DNA of 64,000 nt from Acholoe squamosa (GCA_949317995.1 OX439050.1:5866771-5930770); one strand, 5' to 3'. Positions 35,501 through 44,330 are shown, numbered from the stretch's first letter. The notes: a model not told the origin generated them from the sequence alone. Numbers and translations: made by a program.

Positions 35501-35819
35501 TATCATTGACTACCTGAAGGTGGACATTGAGTTCAACGAGTGGGAGAGTTTTAGAACCATGCTGGAGGAGCATTCGCTGAAGAACGTTAAACAATTTGTG
35601 TTTGAAATCCATACCTCCGAGGTCTATACCATTAACCGGCCCAGCCATAAGGAGAACTTCCTGGCGTGGTACAATGTACTATTGGGAATAGAAAAACAGG
35701 GTTTCCGTCGTTACCACCACCATTTTAATTCCAACGGCCAGTATACATCAGTACGGACTGGCAAGGATAGGACTTGTTGTTATGAACTATATTATGTCAA
35801 TATCCGCTTCCTGAAATAG
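14918..35819 (+). CDS. METTL24-like: METTL24-like methyltransferase-domain protein, type II membrane protein (eleven coding exons)
   Basis: Coding exons: 14930-15058, 16138-16194, 19017-19214, 19657-19760, 20799-20852, 24637-25092, 27457-27696, 30109-30237, 30811-30885, 34989-35127, 35499-35819. Every junction is GT..AG and phases match throughout, giving 633 residues; an optional 36-nt exon at 32863-32898 would give 645. The start is the first ATG of an ATGATG pair after an acceptor, so a 5' UTR exon probably lies upstream. Residues 6-23 form a signal anchor, and residues 110-170 a charged coiled coil. The segment at about 181-400 is low complexity. The domain at about 413-633 has YSFG(I) (453-457), GCEVKAFDPS (to 481), DYLKVDIE (531-538) and FEIH (562-565), which match the METTL24 group of the Methyltransf_22 family (SAM-dependent type). 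The enzyme would face the Golgi/ER lumen if the anchor is not cleaved. Substrate unknown. Confidence 0.85.
15076..15295. mobile_element. TTAA-family MITE in intron 1
   Basis: Left ctttaagggccgctgatgca, right gagtggctcttgaagggt. The core has the family words catgatac/ggtcatgat and tcatgtcaac. It starts only 17 bases after the exon's donor. Confidence 0.65.
16138..16194 (+). CDS. METTL24-like: METTL24-like, coding exon 2
   Basis: 57 nt between acceptor ttgttag and donor GAG|gtattg, phase 0-0. Encodes residues 44-62 (LSSRGELDWFDNAQLGVYE), lumenal stem. Confidence 0.75.
16270..16395. repeat. Fold-back sequence in intron 2
   Basis: 'gcaaatgtccatgaccatgg' and the inverse complement of 'ccatggaagtggacatttgc' pair across about 80 bases. 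A smaller perfect hairpin, attgaataca..tgtattcaat, follows at about 16463-16490. Probable MITE debris. A TTAA-family right end (gctcttgaagggtta) lies at about 16611-16626. Confidence 0.55.
18405..18515. mobile_element. Degenerate TTAA-family fragment
   Basis: Contains gatcatgccaaccttctggg, catgatggaccagtgcagtg and actcaccaggactgcac in the family order. Both ends are lost. The rest of intron 2 (16.6-19.0 kb) shows no other element I can name. Confidence 0.45.
19017..19214 (+). CDS. METTL24-like: METTL24-like, coding exon 3
   Basis: 198 nt, acceptor ccttgcag, donor CAG|gtacag, phase 0-0. Residues 63-128: an acidic linker (NDENGPSEDGD) and then the start of the coiled coil (QNRKEAAYIAAARKRLDSEM). 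Confidence 0.85.
19657..19760 (+). CDS. METTL24-like: METTL24-like, coding exon 4 (coiled coil)
   Basis: 104 nt, acceptor attcttgcag, donor AACA|gtaagt, phase 0 in and 2 out. Lys/Glu-rich helix (KKIEDDLENLKLKQRLFEEE) continuing the coiled coil. Confidence 0.85.
19877..20165. mobile_element. MITE of the 'taccgta' family, diverged copy
   Basis: Left 'taccataatatcctgcatat' + 'aaagcacacc', right 'gtgtataagtgaggtattac' + 'agta'. Same general structure as the 10.0 and 23.3 kb copies, without the gagtgtaacat core. Confidence 0.45.
20799..20852 (+). CDS. METTL24-like: METTL24-like, coding exon 5
   Basis: 54 nt, acceptor catgtgttttag, donor AACG|gtaaga, phase 2-2. Encodes FALERIFNRCQNTSRVK after the split Gln codon. 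Confidence 0.8.
20926..21161. mobile_element. TTAA-family MITE
   Basis: Left ccctttaagggctgctagtg, right gggcatcagcctttaaagg followed by TTAA (21162-21165). The interior has the paired gaagtgctggtgag/gtcagcacttcattgg palindrome. Confidence 0.75.
21697..22030. repeat. 40-bp tandem repeat, about eight copies
   Basis: Unit 'ttacagggttaacatgaagc' + 'cttgaggcatcatgctgtcc'. The right-most units are the most degenerate. Words such as gcatcatg and gggttaac suggest it arose by amplification of a TTAA-MITE fragment. Confidence 0.8.
22280..22490. mobile_element. Degenerate TTAA-family MITE
   Basis: 'gaatgcagccctggtaaatt' and 'tgccaggactgcattcatgc' form the family's internal palindrome; termini are not conserved. 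Confidence 0.5.
23300..23563. mobile_element. MITE of the 'taccgta' family, best copy
   Basis: Starts accgtaatctcccacatgta, ends gcaggagaatacggt, so ACCGTA and TACGGT are terminal inverted repeats. Internal words gagtgtaacatatcaaaaga and cccttgcaaatgcagggaaa match the copy at 10.0 kb. Probably Tc1/mariner-like given the TA-type ends, but the superfamily is a guess. Confidence 0.65.
24637..25092 (+). CDS. METTL24-like: METTL24-like, coding exon 6 (low-complexity stem)
   Basis: 456 nt, acceptor ttctttcag, donor CGCAG|gtgggc, phase 2-2. An earlier donor AAG|gtatct at 25052 would give phase 0 and break the frame with the next exon, so the later one was chosen. Encodes a Pro/Ser/Thr/Asn/Gln-rich segment with basic patches (KAYLKKMNKNLAARSKG), ending GVSR-S across the junction. 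This region is not expected to be conserved. Confidence 0.75.
25592..25790. mobile_element. Possible truncated MITE (cagtggcggatcca end)
   Basis: 'cagtggcggatccatgatg' resembles the terminus of the hAT-like MITE at 13.8 kb (gggcggatcca). No inverted partner was found in the next few hundred bases, so it is one-ended. The right boundary is arbitrary. Confidence 0.3.
26694..26830. mobile_element. Short TTAA-family MITE with near-perfect central palindrome
   Basis: 'gatgcaccaatgaagtgctg' + 'gcaagactgctcgc' + 'cagcacttcattggtgcatc' form a long hairpin. The right end gcatcagctgcctttcaaggg is followed by TTAA (26831-26834). The left end is degraded. Confidence 0.75.
26864..26940. mobile_element. 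77-bp fold-back MITE
   Basis: Left ctagggggccatccataaat and right atttgtggatggcccctag are inverted repeats, with gcatgacgtcat in the right arm matching gtcatgc in the left. TA is present at both borders. Confidence 0.75.
27457..27696 (+). CDS. METTL24-like: METTL24-like, coding exon 7 (source of the amplified splice-donor repeat)
   Basis: 240 nt, acceptor attttcttccag, donor CTACCA|gtaagt, phase 2-2. Encodes ...DIWEGLDPAETVRRYQGVML, then SIGDMSEGAAEERFYQ across the junction. The last 50 nt plus the first 23 nt of the intron are the founder unit of the array that follows. Confidence 0.85.
27697..29593 (+). repeat. Tandem array of about 25 copies of the exon 7 3' end with its 5' splice site
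   Basis: Each 69-73-bp unit contains 50 nt identical or nearly so to the end of exon 7 (starting accagtattggtgatatgag and ending gagcgcttctacca). This is followed by gtaagtaag, gtaattaag or gtaag and then ataaccctatatat. The array starts at the real exon's donor. It is interrupted by a dinucleotide tract and ends with a partial unit after it. Variation is limited to single bases and the presence of the extra TAAG/TTAAG, so amplification is recent. The exon frame meets TAA directly after the donor, so retention of repeat sequence would stop translation. Confidence 0.95.
29509..29565. repeat. (AT)n microsatellite
   Basis: About 28 AT dinucleotides, probably expanded from the ctatatata segment of the last array unit. 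Confidence 0.95.
29965..30079. mobile_element. Right half of a TTAA-family MITE
   Basis: 'gtgctggcgagtctgcctcc' + 'cagcacttc' palindrome and right terminus gcatcagcagcccttaaaga; left terminus missing. It lies just before the acceptor of exon 8. Confidence 0.6.
30109..30237 (+). CDS. METTL24-like: METTL24-like, coding exon 8 (start of methyltransferase domain)
   Basis: 129 nt, acceptor atatccccacag, donor TTTGG|gtaagt, phase 2-2. Encodes ...DHMHCGDMERMG...GGWDIC...NCLVYSFG. Two Cys and the YSFG of motif I are typical of the METTL24 family. Confidence 0.9.
30388..30635. mobile_element. PIF/Harbinger-like MITE
   Basis: Left end GGGAGTGGTCATTTTTTAAC and right end GTTAAAAAAATGACCACTCC+C are inverted repeats. 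TTA is duplicated at both borders (30385-30387, 30636-30638). A 3-bp TTA/TAA duplication with GG-starting ends is typical of PIF/Harbinger elements. The interior is G-rich and non-coding. Confidence 0.75.
30811..30885 (+). CDS. METTL24-like: METTL24-like, coding exon 9 (SAM-binding region)
   Basis: 75 nt, acceptor tgtatttcag, donor CCCAG|gtatag, phase 2-2. Encodes INNDFSFDDAISSTYGCEV and KAFDP, continuing the YSFGI..FSFD..GC.V.AFDPS signature. The acidic Asp of FDP is the expected SAM-ribose contact by analogy with class I methyltransferases. Confidence 0.9.
31380..31600. mobile_element. TTAA-family remnant and 76-bp tandem duplication
   Basis: Degenerate MITE words (gcatcaacccagtatggtca, gatgcattcatgcatcatga). 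The segment 31521-31596 begins again at 31597 (gatcatttgcattaat); the second copy is interrupted by the MITE at 31612. Confidence 0.55.
31612..31932. mobile_element. MITE with TCAGGGTTCCCA termini and ATTAAT duplication
   Basis: Terminal inverted repeats TCAGGGTTCCCA/TGGGAACCCTGA. ATTAAT occurs at both sides (31606-31611, 31933-31938). The adjacent paralogous tandem copy at 31531-31536 has a single ATTAAT and no insert, giving an empty site. The interior repeats gtcagttaaaa in both halves. Confidence 0.8.
32606..32791. mobile_element. TTAA-family MITE
   Basis: Internal palindrome of ggtcggcatgatgctctaat and gagcatcatgctgaccc; right end cctgcatcagcagctcttga + tgggttaa. Left end partly lost. 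Confidence 0.65.
32863..32898 (+). CDS. METTL24-like: METTL24-like, putative cassette microexon
   Basis: A 36-nt segment between acceptor cgatttgttgcag and donor TGA|gtatga, between exons 9 and 10. It enters and leaves in phase 2, so inclusion adds twelve residues (MFVPDEDGSLSD) after FDPS without shifting the frame. The acceptor is good; the donor is weaker (A at -1). Inclusion would put an acidic loop next to the SAM site. RNA evidence is needed. Confidence 0.45.
33001..33250. mobile_element. TTAA-family MITE
   Basis: Left cttttagggcggctgatgca, right cctgcatcagcagtccttaa+agag. The inner palindrome is agctctggcgagtaactcac/cagggctgcatgaatgcatc. A second, decayed relative (33283-33465) follows directly. 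Confidence 0.7.
34989..35127 (+). CDS. METTL24-like: METTL24-like, coding exon 10
   Basis: 139 nt, acceptor gacttgcag, donor AAT|gtaaga, phase 2 in and 0 out. Encodes MNVGDHMHSSKVHFFNLGLG, then SDGINNQAWQLRTFGSILKR; VHFFNLGLG is a conserved strand/loop of the family. Confidence 0.9.
35499..35819 (+). CDS. METTL24-like: METTL24-like, last coding exon
   Basis: 321 nt including TAG, acceptor ctattttttcag. Encodes DYLKVDIEFNEW, QFVFEIH, a Trp/Tyr-rich segment and the C-terminus CCYELYYVNIRFLK. The KVDIE acidic motif and EIH are the most conserved family motifs. No truncation is seen. Confidence 0.9.
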   Translation, partial: HIIDYLKVDIEFNEWESFRTMLEEHSLKNVKQFVFEIHTSEVYTINRPSHKENFLAWYNVLLGIEKQGFRRYHHHFNSNGQYTSVRTGKDRTCCYELYYVNIRFLK

Positions 35820-36029
35820 CCCCACGCCTTGCGCAGGGCGAGCGCAAGTACGTTTTATCATCATCGTCGTTCTAGGGGATAACCCAGGAGTCATTGGGTG
35901 TTTTTATACTTGAGATGTAGATATATACATTGTAGCTGTTTTAGTTTTATAGGTGCTAGAGTAAGAGATTAGTGTGTAAATACCTGGGTGTGAATGAGAG
36001 GCAATGTGAGGATCTTTAATCCTTTATTA

Positions 36030-36334
36030 GGCCACACCAAATAAAAGGTTGGTCTACAGCTGGTGTTCTCTATATTTTTGATAGTACAAATTGTTGTTTT
36101 CTTTTCTTTGAAAATATCTTCCTTATCTCATTTTCTGCAAGATTTATCTTTGTCATATAAGAACACAAGGAGAACCTTTAGAAATAACAATTTTATAAAA
36201 TACATTTCCTTGCGCACCATTCTTTCAAGGGAAAAAAACTATTAGACCACAAAGAATTCTTTGAAAAATCTACTGGCTTGTACCATTTCATTTAAAAAAA
36301 AAATCTGTAGACCAACTTTCTTTTTGGTGTTGCC
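36030..36334. mobile_element. Fold-back MITE in the 3' UTR/downstream region
   Basis: Left arm ggccacaccaaataaaagg + ttggtctacag and right arm ctgtagaccaac + tttctttttggtgttgcc are inverted repeats of 30 bp, about 245 bp apart. The left arm supplies the AATAAA at 36040. Confidence 0.8.
36040..36045 (+). promoter_or_regulatory. Candidate polyadenylation signal for METTL24-like
   Basis: AATAAA 221 bases after the stop codon. It lies within the MITE arm, so the gene's proximal 3' end may be transposon-supplied. A second AATAAA at 39845-39850 is an alternative for a long 3' UTR. Confidence 0.35.
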
Positions 36335-36339
36335 ATAGG

Positions 36340-39300
36340 GCCACATGGTGCCTCAAGGTTCATGTTCACAAAACTAGCGCTGGTGAGTTTAATATCCAAC
36401 GTTACATTAGATTCCATGCCAACTCTTCATAACGGAATCAACCCAGTCAGGTCAACATAATGCATAGATGCAGGTCTGATCCATCAAGTTGCATTACCAT
36501 TTGCGAGTAACCTGCCAAGACCGCGGTTATGCATCATGCCAACCCTAGATGTTCGGTCTAATCCTGGAGTTTTGGCATGATGCACGAATGCAGTGCTGAG
36601 AAGTTATTCATGTGCTGCATTGCATCAAAAAGGAAGATGAAGCAATGAGGCATCATGCCATCATTAAAGGTTCACTTTGTTGGCTTTTACTCATAAAATA
36701 ACTTGAAAAGAAAAGATGGTCAACATTGAAAATTATAAGCGTGTTACAGCCGTGAATGCGTTCAACGTGATATGAGTGCCACAAAATGTTTCAATGCTTG
36801 TGTGAATAGTAAACCACATGGAAAACCATACCATATTTAACTCATTGATATATTTACCCTGCTGCCAAAATAGTCACAATGACTGCATTAAGATTGTATG
36901 GGTGAGGAACAGTTCAACATGCCAATATTATATGCACCAAAGTCCCATTTTAAGGCATATACTTGGATAATTTTGTACAAAAATCTGAATTGATTAAATC
37001 TATTTATTATAATGTATAATACAGTGAGAGTGTCATAGTGAATACTATCAGTGTGGTTACAAATGTTGCAGCTGCCCCATAGTGTGGAATATCTGGTGTG
37101 ATCACGATGACCATTTGCTCATAAATTGACCTAAAATAGCACGACAAATGTCTAAATATTCATGATTGTCCTTGCTGGATGGCCCCCAATCTCTCAAAAT
37201 GCTTCATTAGATATGCATAAAAAATGCCAACATATCCTTTGGTCCCCTCAAAGTCATTTTGCTTCCAACACCCCTGTAGAGTTGGATGACCCAGATGTCC
37301 AGCAAAGTGATGTGGTTTCCATGAACATGTATCTATGAAAGGCATTGTCTGGTTTAATATGCCACAATGTAAGCTTACTAAAAGAATGTTATGGCTCAAC
37401 GACTAGATTGAGAAATGAGTGTTTGTTAATATATGAGATCCATAGATCAGACGTACAAGGTTTCTAATAGTTCTAAAAGATTTTCCTTGCAAGGAGCAAC
37501 TTTGTCTGGTCCCAATTCATTGTAGTTAAGACACTGTGTCAAAGATGATTTCTGTAAAATTGGTCCATTAAAATCATCTCATTATTCACAATATAATGAT
37601 CATTTTCTGTACAACATATAAGGGTAGTCATCATCATGTTCATGAGCTGTTATCCCAAATGTAAGTCCTGTATTATATTTGTGATGTAAGTCTGTATTGT
37701 TCATTGAAAATTTTCTGGAAATCGACAAGAGAACAGAAACGCACATTCTGTATTAGTTGTATAATGTCAGTGTACCCTATGCCAACAGTAAAGGCACCGT
37801 CTCAACAGCCCGCCGTTAAAAAAACAGGATCCTTGTGAAGTAACTAGTGTAGCATCCACCCTTGTCACTTGCAAAATGCATCACCTTAACAGATTTTGAT
37901 ATTTAGGATCAAAAGCATGGCTTTAATCCCAATAATTATACTATAAACTGTTATATCTGGTAAGAAATTGTTATTGAGACCAGTTTATGGAATAAGTTTT
38001 ACAGTCATGTGTTACTGCCCTACTTCAATTGTAAAATAATTGTATTCTTTAATGAAGAGATGACTGAGAGATGAATATGTGAGAAAAATTCTTGAAAAAA
38101 GTAATTCAAAACCTTTTACATATATGTTTGTTTTATTGTAGACCTGTTTGCTATTATACTACTGATGTTATTGATGGAAAAGTCCCTTCTTGTTGTTGGC
38201 TCAGGGTTACCCCTGAGGCTTTAGAGCCAGTTCTCAGAGCTTTCTTCCAGTGGTGAAAAGTTCCATTTTCATCTTTAATTTTAAGCATCAAACTGAAAAA
38301 AAAATGAATAAGACTTTTCAATGTACTAACACCTAGCAGTCCCTTTTACATACCTAATATGTTATTTCATCAAAATTACATTGATTTCCCACTTTAAAAG
38401 CATCAAATTGCAAACTCTTCATTTTACCCCTAAAATCAAACTTTGATAACTCCCATAGAGATCTACTCCTAGCAGATTCAGGACTGGTTTCAGATCTCTT
38501 TTTGCTCCTATATAGAGCTTTTCCTGACCACCTCCTGATCCTCGCAAAGCATCTTAAATTAAGACCTTTCTTGCACCGGCACTGTAACCTGTCCATAAGA
38601 AGTCATCAAAAAGTGTGGGAAAATCTACCAGTCCAGCCTGCAGGGGGATTTTCGACCCAGAGAGCTTTGTGGGTTATGGATCTGCTCTACCAATGCCTTG
38701 TGGGATATGGATCTGCACTACTTTTTCCCTCCAAACAACCTCGTAAGGTTGAAAATTTATTTCGATGATGAATAAGCGAGAGAAAAAAATTGGACTGGGA
38801 GGAAAATTCATCTCCTCATGCCACAGGTGGTCCTCATTGCCCACAGTGCACCGTATGTGATCTAACTACGACCCATATGCCTATCTGTTTTATGCATGAA
38901 TCAACTCAATTATGATCATGTGTTTTTTCCCTGTGTTTTCTATAAAATAAGGAATGACTGCAAATGCCAAAAATAGTAGTATGCATATGCATTTGCTACA
39001 GTTGTAATGGGAGCATTAAACAAATTTAAATGAGCTATTATAGTGTAAATAGTGATGGAATATGAGAATCATCAATTTCGAGTGTGGATATGATACCGGC
39101 GGTATTCTGCATTTTACCTACCTTCCTTTGTCATATGTCCCACCACAAGTCTGAGTTTGAGATCTTTGGTGTTTCATTATGTGATTTTTCTTGCTGCTTC
39201 CAATCTTATGTTTGTGATTTGTGATGTGATTCTTTGATGTAAAGCAAGTTATAGTTTACCCCCTTTGTCCCCAGTGATGAGTGACTGAATTAAGCCATGA

Positions 39301-40186
39301 CATAAGTATTACACATGTTATAAATAGGAGTCTTGGTGTGTCTTATATATGCACTTTATAAGTGAAGATATGAAGATTTGTGACAAGTTTTGTCTCCTCG
39401 TTCTCCGTATTGACCACTTAACCATTTCTTCATACATAACACCGTAATGCGCCAAAGTTTTTGTGTATTAAGTTAAAACTAGTTTTGTTAGGACTCTACC
39501 ATAGTTCTCTATTGCCCTAGGTATTTAGATAATGGTGGGAGGTGTATCCTTTTAGAAGGATTGTGATATGATGTATACATGTTTAAGTGTGTTAGGCAGT
39601 ATATTGCTAGAGTAAACCATCCTTTTTTATTAACTACCGTGTATAAAGGGCGTCTTATATATAAATACATGACTCAGAGGCTCCCTGCGCATTGTAGAAT
39701 CATCCCAAAGTCTGGGTGGCATCCCTTTGATGTTCCTTATTGACTTTCCATCAACTTTAGGTGCATCCTATATGCAAGACACTCCTTACACGCGGGAGAT
39801 TATGTATATTTGATACAGTTCTATGTTGCACAACTATCTTTATGAATAAATGCCTCTGCTAGGTACAATATACAAAATGTTTCCAAATAGTCACACATGA
39901 AGAGACACAACATCATTTATTGTCAGCCTTAGGGGAGAAAAAATACAGAGTGAAGATTTGATTGCAAATGGATACTACAGATTTCTTTGATATCTGAAAA
40001 CAAAATAGTTATGATATAACATTTCTAAAATGTCTTGAATTATGATGTTAACAATAGAATCAGTGAATGAGACATGAGCTTTTCAACAAAGGTATATTAT
40101 TGGTTTTGTAATGGAACTGACTTTACATGTTATATGTGGCATGATTTTAGGTCCTGTTTACTCTTACAGAAGTTCATTTGACTTAA
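36340..40186. other. Long non-coding stretch (3' UTR or intergenic)
   Basis: A/T-rich sequence with a decayed TTAA-family fragment at about 36400-36660 and a 'taccgtgtataaa...acgcgggagattatgta' family remnant at about 39638-39805. Open frames are short and lack splice signals. Confidence 0.5.
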
Positions 40187-40424
40187 CCCTTTAAGGGCCT
40201 TGAATGCATTAATGCATCATGCCCATTGGTCAGAATGATGCATGAATGCAGCCCTGGCGAGTTTACATTCACGCATAATGTTGACCCTAGGGGGTTGGTG
40301 CAGTCCCGGAGGGTCGTCATGATGCTCCAATGAAGTGCTTGCAAATAGTCTTACCAGCACTTCATTGGTGCATCATGATGACCAATGGGCATAATGCACT
40401 CCTGCATCAGCAGCCCTTAAACGG
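40187..40424. mobile_element. Full-length TTAA-flanked MITE
   Basis: TTAA|CCCTTTAAGGGCC ... CAGCCCTTAAACGG|TTAA (TSDs 40183-40186 and 40425-40428), 238 bp. It has the same architecture as the 9.27-kb copy and is the second copy with both TTAA flanks intact. Confidence 0.85.
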
Positions 40425-40489
40425 TTAACTGTGCCATATTTACCCTTTTTATGGAATGACCAAGAGTTCTAACTACAGAAAAAAATAAA

Positions 40490-40655
40490 AATCAATATGT
40501 GTCAAGTGAGATAATGAGATTTGTCTTCACCACAGATGTCAATATGTGTCAGGTAAGTTGCTACGTCCCATGCATACACTTCACTATAGAAGTCAATATG
40601 TGTCAAGGTGGTTCATGAGATCTGTGTTCATTATAGAAGTCAATATGTGTCAAGT
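40490..40655. repeat. Short degenerate repeat 'gtcaatatgtgtcaagtg'
   Basis: Four occurrences of (g/a)tcaatatgtgtca(a/g)g, spaced 50-70 bases, each followed by a tgagat/ttcattatagaa-like segment. Confidence 0.7.
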
Positions 40656-41151
40656 GGGAATCTATCATAGTATGATAGTATGTGCATGAAGGAGAAAGAT
40701 TTATCTTTGTTTTTTCCAGTTTTATCTAATATAAATTATCAAGGTATGATTTATGATATCCCCTGAGTGACAGTTGGAGAGTGTGGCTGGACTGATGATA
40801 TATTGTTGAAAGAGGCAAACTTCCATTACTTGAAAAATCCAAGTTAAAATAAACAAGTACCAAGCCTTACTTCTAATTGTGTCTATCTCTTTTCTTCTAA
40901 AATGAAGTTTTGATTAAATGACCAATACAAGAATGCATCATGGTTGTGTTGATGCATATATACGAGAAGTTGTGTATTTGATGGGTTAAGAGATGTTGAG
41001 GTAATCTCAGCTTAGCTGACGTGAATTGTATTGTCATGGTTAATGATGATGATGCAGTAACAAGAAATCACTATGTACCATCACAGACGGCCTCACTGAC
41101 CTTACAGGTATATTAAAATAACTTGGACAATGTCCACGGTGTTAGTAGGAG

Positions 41152-41190
41152 GTGTATGTGTGTGTGTGTGGGGGGGCGGGGGGGGGGGTA
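41152..41190. repeat. GT/G-rich tract, quadruplex-prone
   Basis: (gt)n followed by ggggggcgggggggggg. Four or more runs of at least three G lie close together on the plus strand. Confidence 0.8.
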
Positions 41191-41639
41191 AGGAGGACTG
41201 GTAAGAGGTGCCCTGTGGGGGGGTGAGGCATGACAAATGGGCTAAGGGAGTGGCAAGGCTACAGAGGGTCGGGGCTAGAGAGCGCCTATGCCGTGACGTA
41301 TGTGTGATGACACTAGACTTGCACATGCCCTACAATGAGTGGGCCTAATGAGATGAGGTCTTCCGTACTATATCTATTGTGGCAAAGACAAAATGAATCA
41401 CTGGGTTTTAATTTAAAAGGTATTGTGTACTAGACATACATTTTAGATACTTTGTTAGCGCACAGTGCACTAATTAGGTCGAATACGGTATATCCAATTT
41501 GGGGAGGGGGTGGGTCATTTAGCCTAACCAGTTCTTAGTAGGGGGTTGGGTTAACCTTTAGAGGAGCTCTGAATCAGCAATGATGCCACATTGCAAAAGT
41601 CAGCAGACAGGTTCTCAGGTCAGTGCACCTTTAACATAT

Positions 41640-44330
41640 TGGTTAGGGGTGTTAGAGGTGTACCCTAGCGCTCCTCCATTAAACGCCTCTTCCATTGATC
41701 AACCCTGGAGTGTACCCTCGGTGCACCTCCATTAAATGCCTGTTCCATTGATCCACCAAGAGGTGTGCCCTTGGCACACCTCCATTAAACGACTGTTCCA
41801 TTGACCAGCCAAAGGTGTACCCTAGCGTACCTCCATTAAATGCCTGTTCCATTGATCCACCCTGAGGTGTACCCTAGCACCCCTCCTTTAAATGCCTGTT
41901 CCATTGATCCACCCTGAGGTGTACCCTAGCGCCCCTCCATTAAATGCCTGTTCCATTGATCCGTCCTGAGGTGTACCCTAGCACCCCTCCATTAAATGCC
42001 TGTTCCATTGATCCACCCCGAGGTGTACCCTAGCCTACCTCCAGTAAACGCCTGTTCCATTGATCCACCCTGAGGTGTACCCTAGCGGCCCTCCATTAAA
42101 TGCCTGTTCCATTGATCCATCCTGAGGTGTAGCCTAGTAGCCCTCACCTAAAAGTCTCTTCCACTCTCCAACCCCAAAGTGTACCCTAGCATACCTCCAG
42201 TAAACGCCCCTTCCATTGATTCACCCCAAGGTGTACCCTAGCGCACCTCCATTAAATGCCTGTTCCATTGATCCACCCTGAAGTGTACCCTAGCGCCCTT
42301 CCATTAAATGCCTGTTCCATTGATCCATCCTGAGGTGTACCCTAACATACCTCCAGTAAACGCCTGTTCCATTGATCCACCCTGAGGTGTACCCTAGTGC
42401 CCCTCCATCAAATGCCTGTTTCATTGATCCATCCAGAGGTGTACCCTAACACCTCTCCATTAAATGCCTGTTCCACCTTGAGGTGTACCCTAGCACCCCT
42501 CCATTAAATGCCTGTTCCATGGATCTATCCTGAGGTGTACCCTAGCGCCCCTCCATTAAATGCCTGTTCCATTGGTCCATCCTGAGGTGTACCCTAGCGC
42601 CCCTCCATTAAATACCTGTTCCATTGATCTACCCTGAGGTGTACCCTAGCACCCCTCCATTAAATGCCTGTTCCATGGATCCATCCTGAGGTGTACCCTA
42701 GCACCCCTCCATTAAATGCCTGTTCCATGGATCCATCCTGAGGTGTACCCTAGCACGCCTCCTTTAAATGCCTGTTCCATGGATCCATCCTGAGGTGTAC
42801 CCTAGCGCCCCTCCATTAAATGCCTGTTCCATTGATATACCCTGAGGTGTACCATAGTGCCCCTCCATTAAATAACTGTTCCATTGATCTACCCTGAGGT
42901 GTACCCTAGCGCCCCTCCATTAAATAACTGTTCCATTGATCTACCCTGAGGTGTACCCTAGCACCCCTCCATTAAATGCCTGTTCCATTGATCCATCCTG
43001 AGGTGTAGCCTAGTAGCCCTCACCTAAAAGTCTCTTCCACTCTCCAACCCCAAAGTGTACCCTAGCATACCTCCAGTAAACGCCCCTTCCATTGATTCAC
43101 CCCAAGGTGTACCCTAGCGCACCTCCATTAAATGCCTGTTCCATTGATCCACCCTGAAGTGTACCCTAGCGCCCTTCCATTAAATGCCTGTTCCATTGAT
43201 CCATCCTGAGGTGTACCCTAACATACCTCCAGTAAACGCCTGTTCCATTGATCCACCCTGAGGTGTACCCTAGTGCCCCTCCATCAAATGCCTGTTTCAT
43301 TGATCCATCCAGAGGTGTACCCTAACACCTCTCCATTAAATGCCTGTTCCACCCTGAGGTGTACCCTAGCACCCCTCCATCAAATGCCTGTTTCATTGAT
43401 CCATCCAGAGGTGTTCCCTAGCGGCACTCCATTCAATGCCTGTTCCATTGATTCATCCTGAGGTGTACCCTAGCAGCCCTCCACTAAAAGTCTCTTCCAC
43501 TCTCCAACCCCAAAGTGTACCCTAGCATACCTCCATTAAACACCCCTTCCATTGATTCACCCCAAGGTTTACCCTAGGTTTACCTCCATTAAATACCTGT
43601 TCCATTGATCCACCCCGAGGTGTACCCTAGCACCCCTCCAATAAATGCCTGTTCCATTGATCCACCCAGAGGTGTACCCTAGCACCCTTCCATTAAATGC
43701 CTGTTCCATTGATTCATCCTGAGGTGTACCCTAACATACCTCCAGTAAATGCCTGTTCCATTGATCCATCCTGAGGTGTACCCTAACATACCTCCATTAA
43801 ACGCCTGTTCCATTGATCCACCCTGAGGTGTACCCTAGCGTACCTCCATTAAATGCCTGTTCCATTGATCCACCCTGAGGTGTACCCTAGCGCCCCTCCA
43901 TTAAATGCCTCTTCCTTTGATCCACCCCAAGGTGTACCCATGGCACAACTGCACTGAAAAGTCCCTTCCATTTACCAACCCGAGGTGTACCCTAGGTGCA
44001 AGCCCATCGAATGCCTCTTTAGTTGATCCACCCCAAGGTGTATCCTGGCACACCTCCACTAAAAGTCCCTTTCATTCACCCATCCGCAACTGTACCCTTG
44101 ACACACCTCCATTTAATGCCTGTTCCATTGATCTACCCTGAGATGTACCCTTTGTGCATGTCAACTAAAACCATCATTCCCTTACCCACCCTGAGGCGTA
44201 CTCTCAGCAGACCTTCATTAAAAGCCTCTTTTACTCCCCCACTCACAGGTGTACCCTGGGTACACCTCATGAAAAGCTTCTTCCACTCTGCAACCCCAAG
44301 GTATACACTCAGTGTGTGTCTATGACTCAG
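41640..44330. repeat. 52-bp minisatellite with a higher-order duplication
   Basis: About 50 units of 'cctgaggtgtaccctagc' + 'gcccctccattaaatgcc' + 'tgttccattgatccac'. A variant block beginning cctgaggtgtagcctagtag at 42121 reappears at 42997, 876 bp away and in the same order of variants (caccccaaggtgtacc.., tcattgatccatccagagg), showing segmental duplication inside the array. Right-hand units are the most diverged. The open frames across it are repeat artefacts. Confidence 0.95.

Noticed and set aside
43273..44325. Plus-strand frames rich in MP..HPEV words
   Set aside because: Translation of the 52-bp minisatellite.
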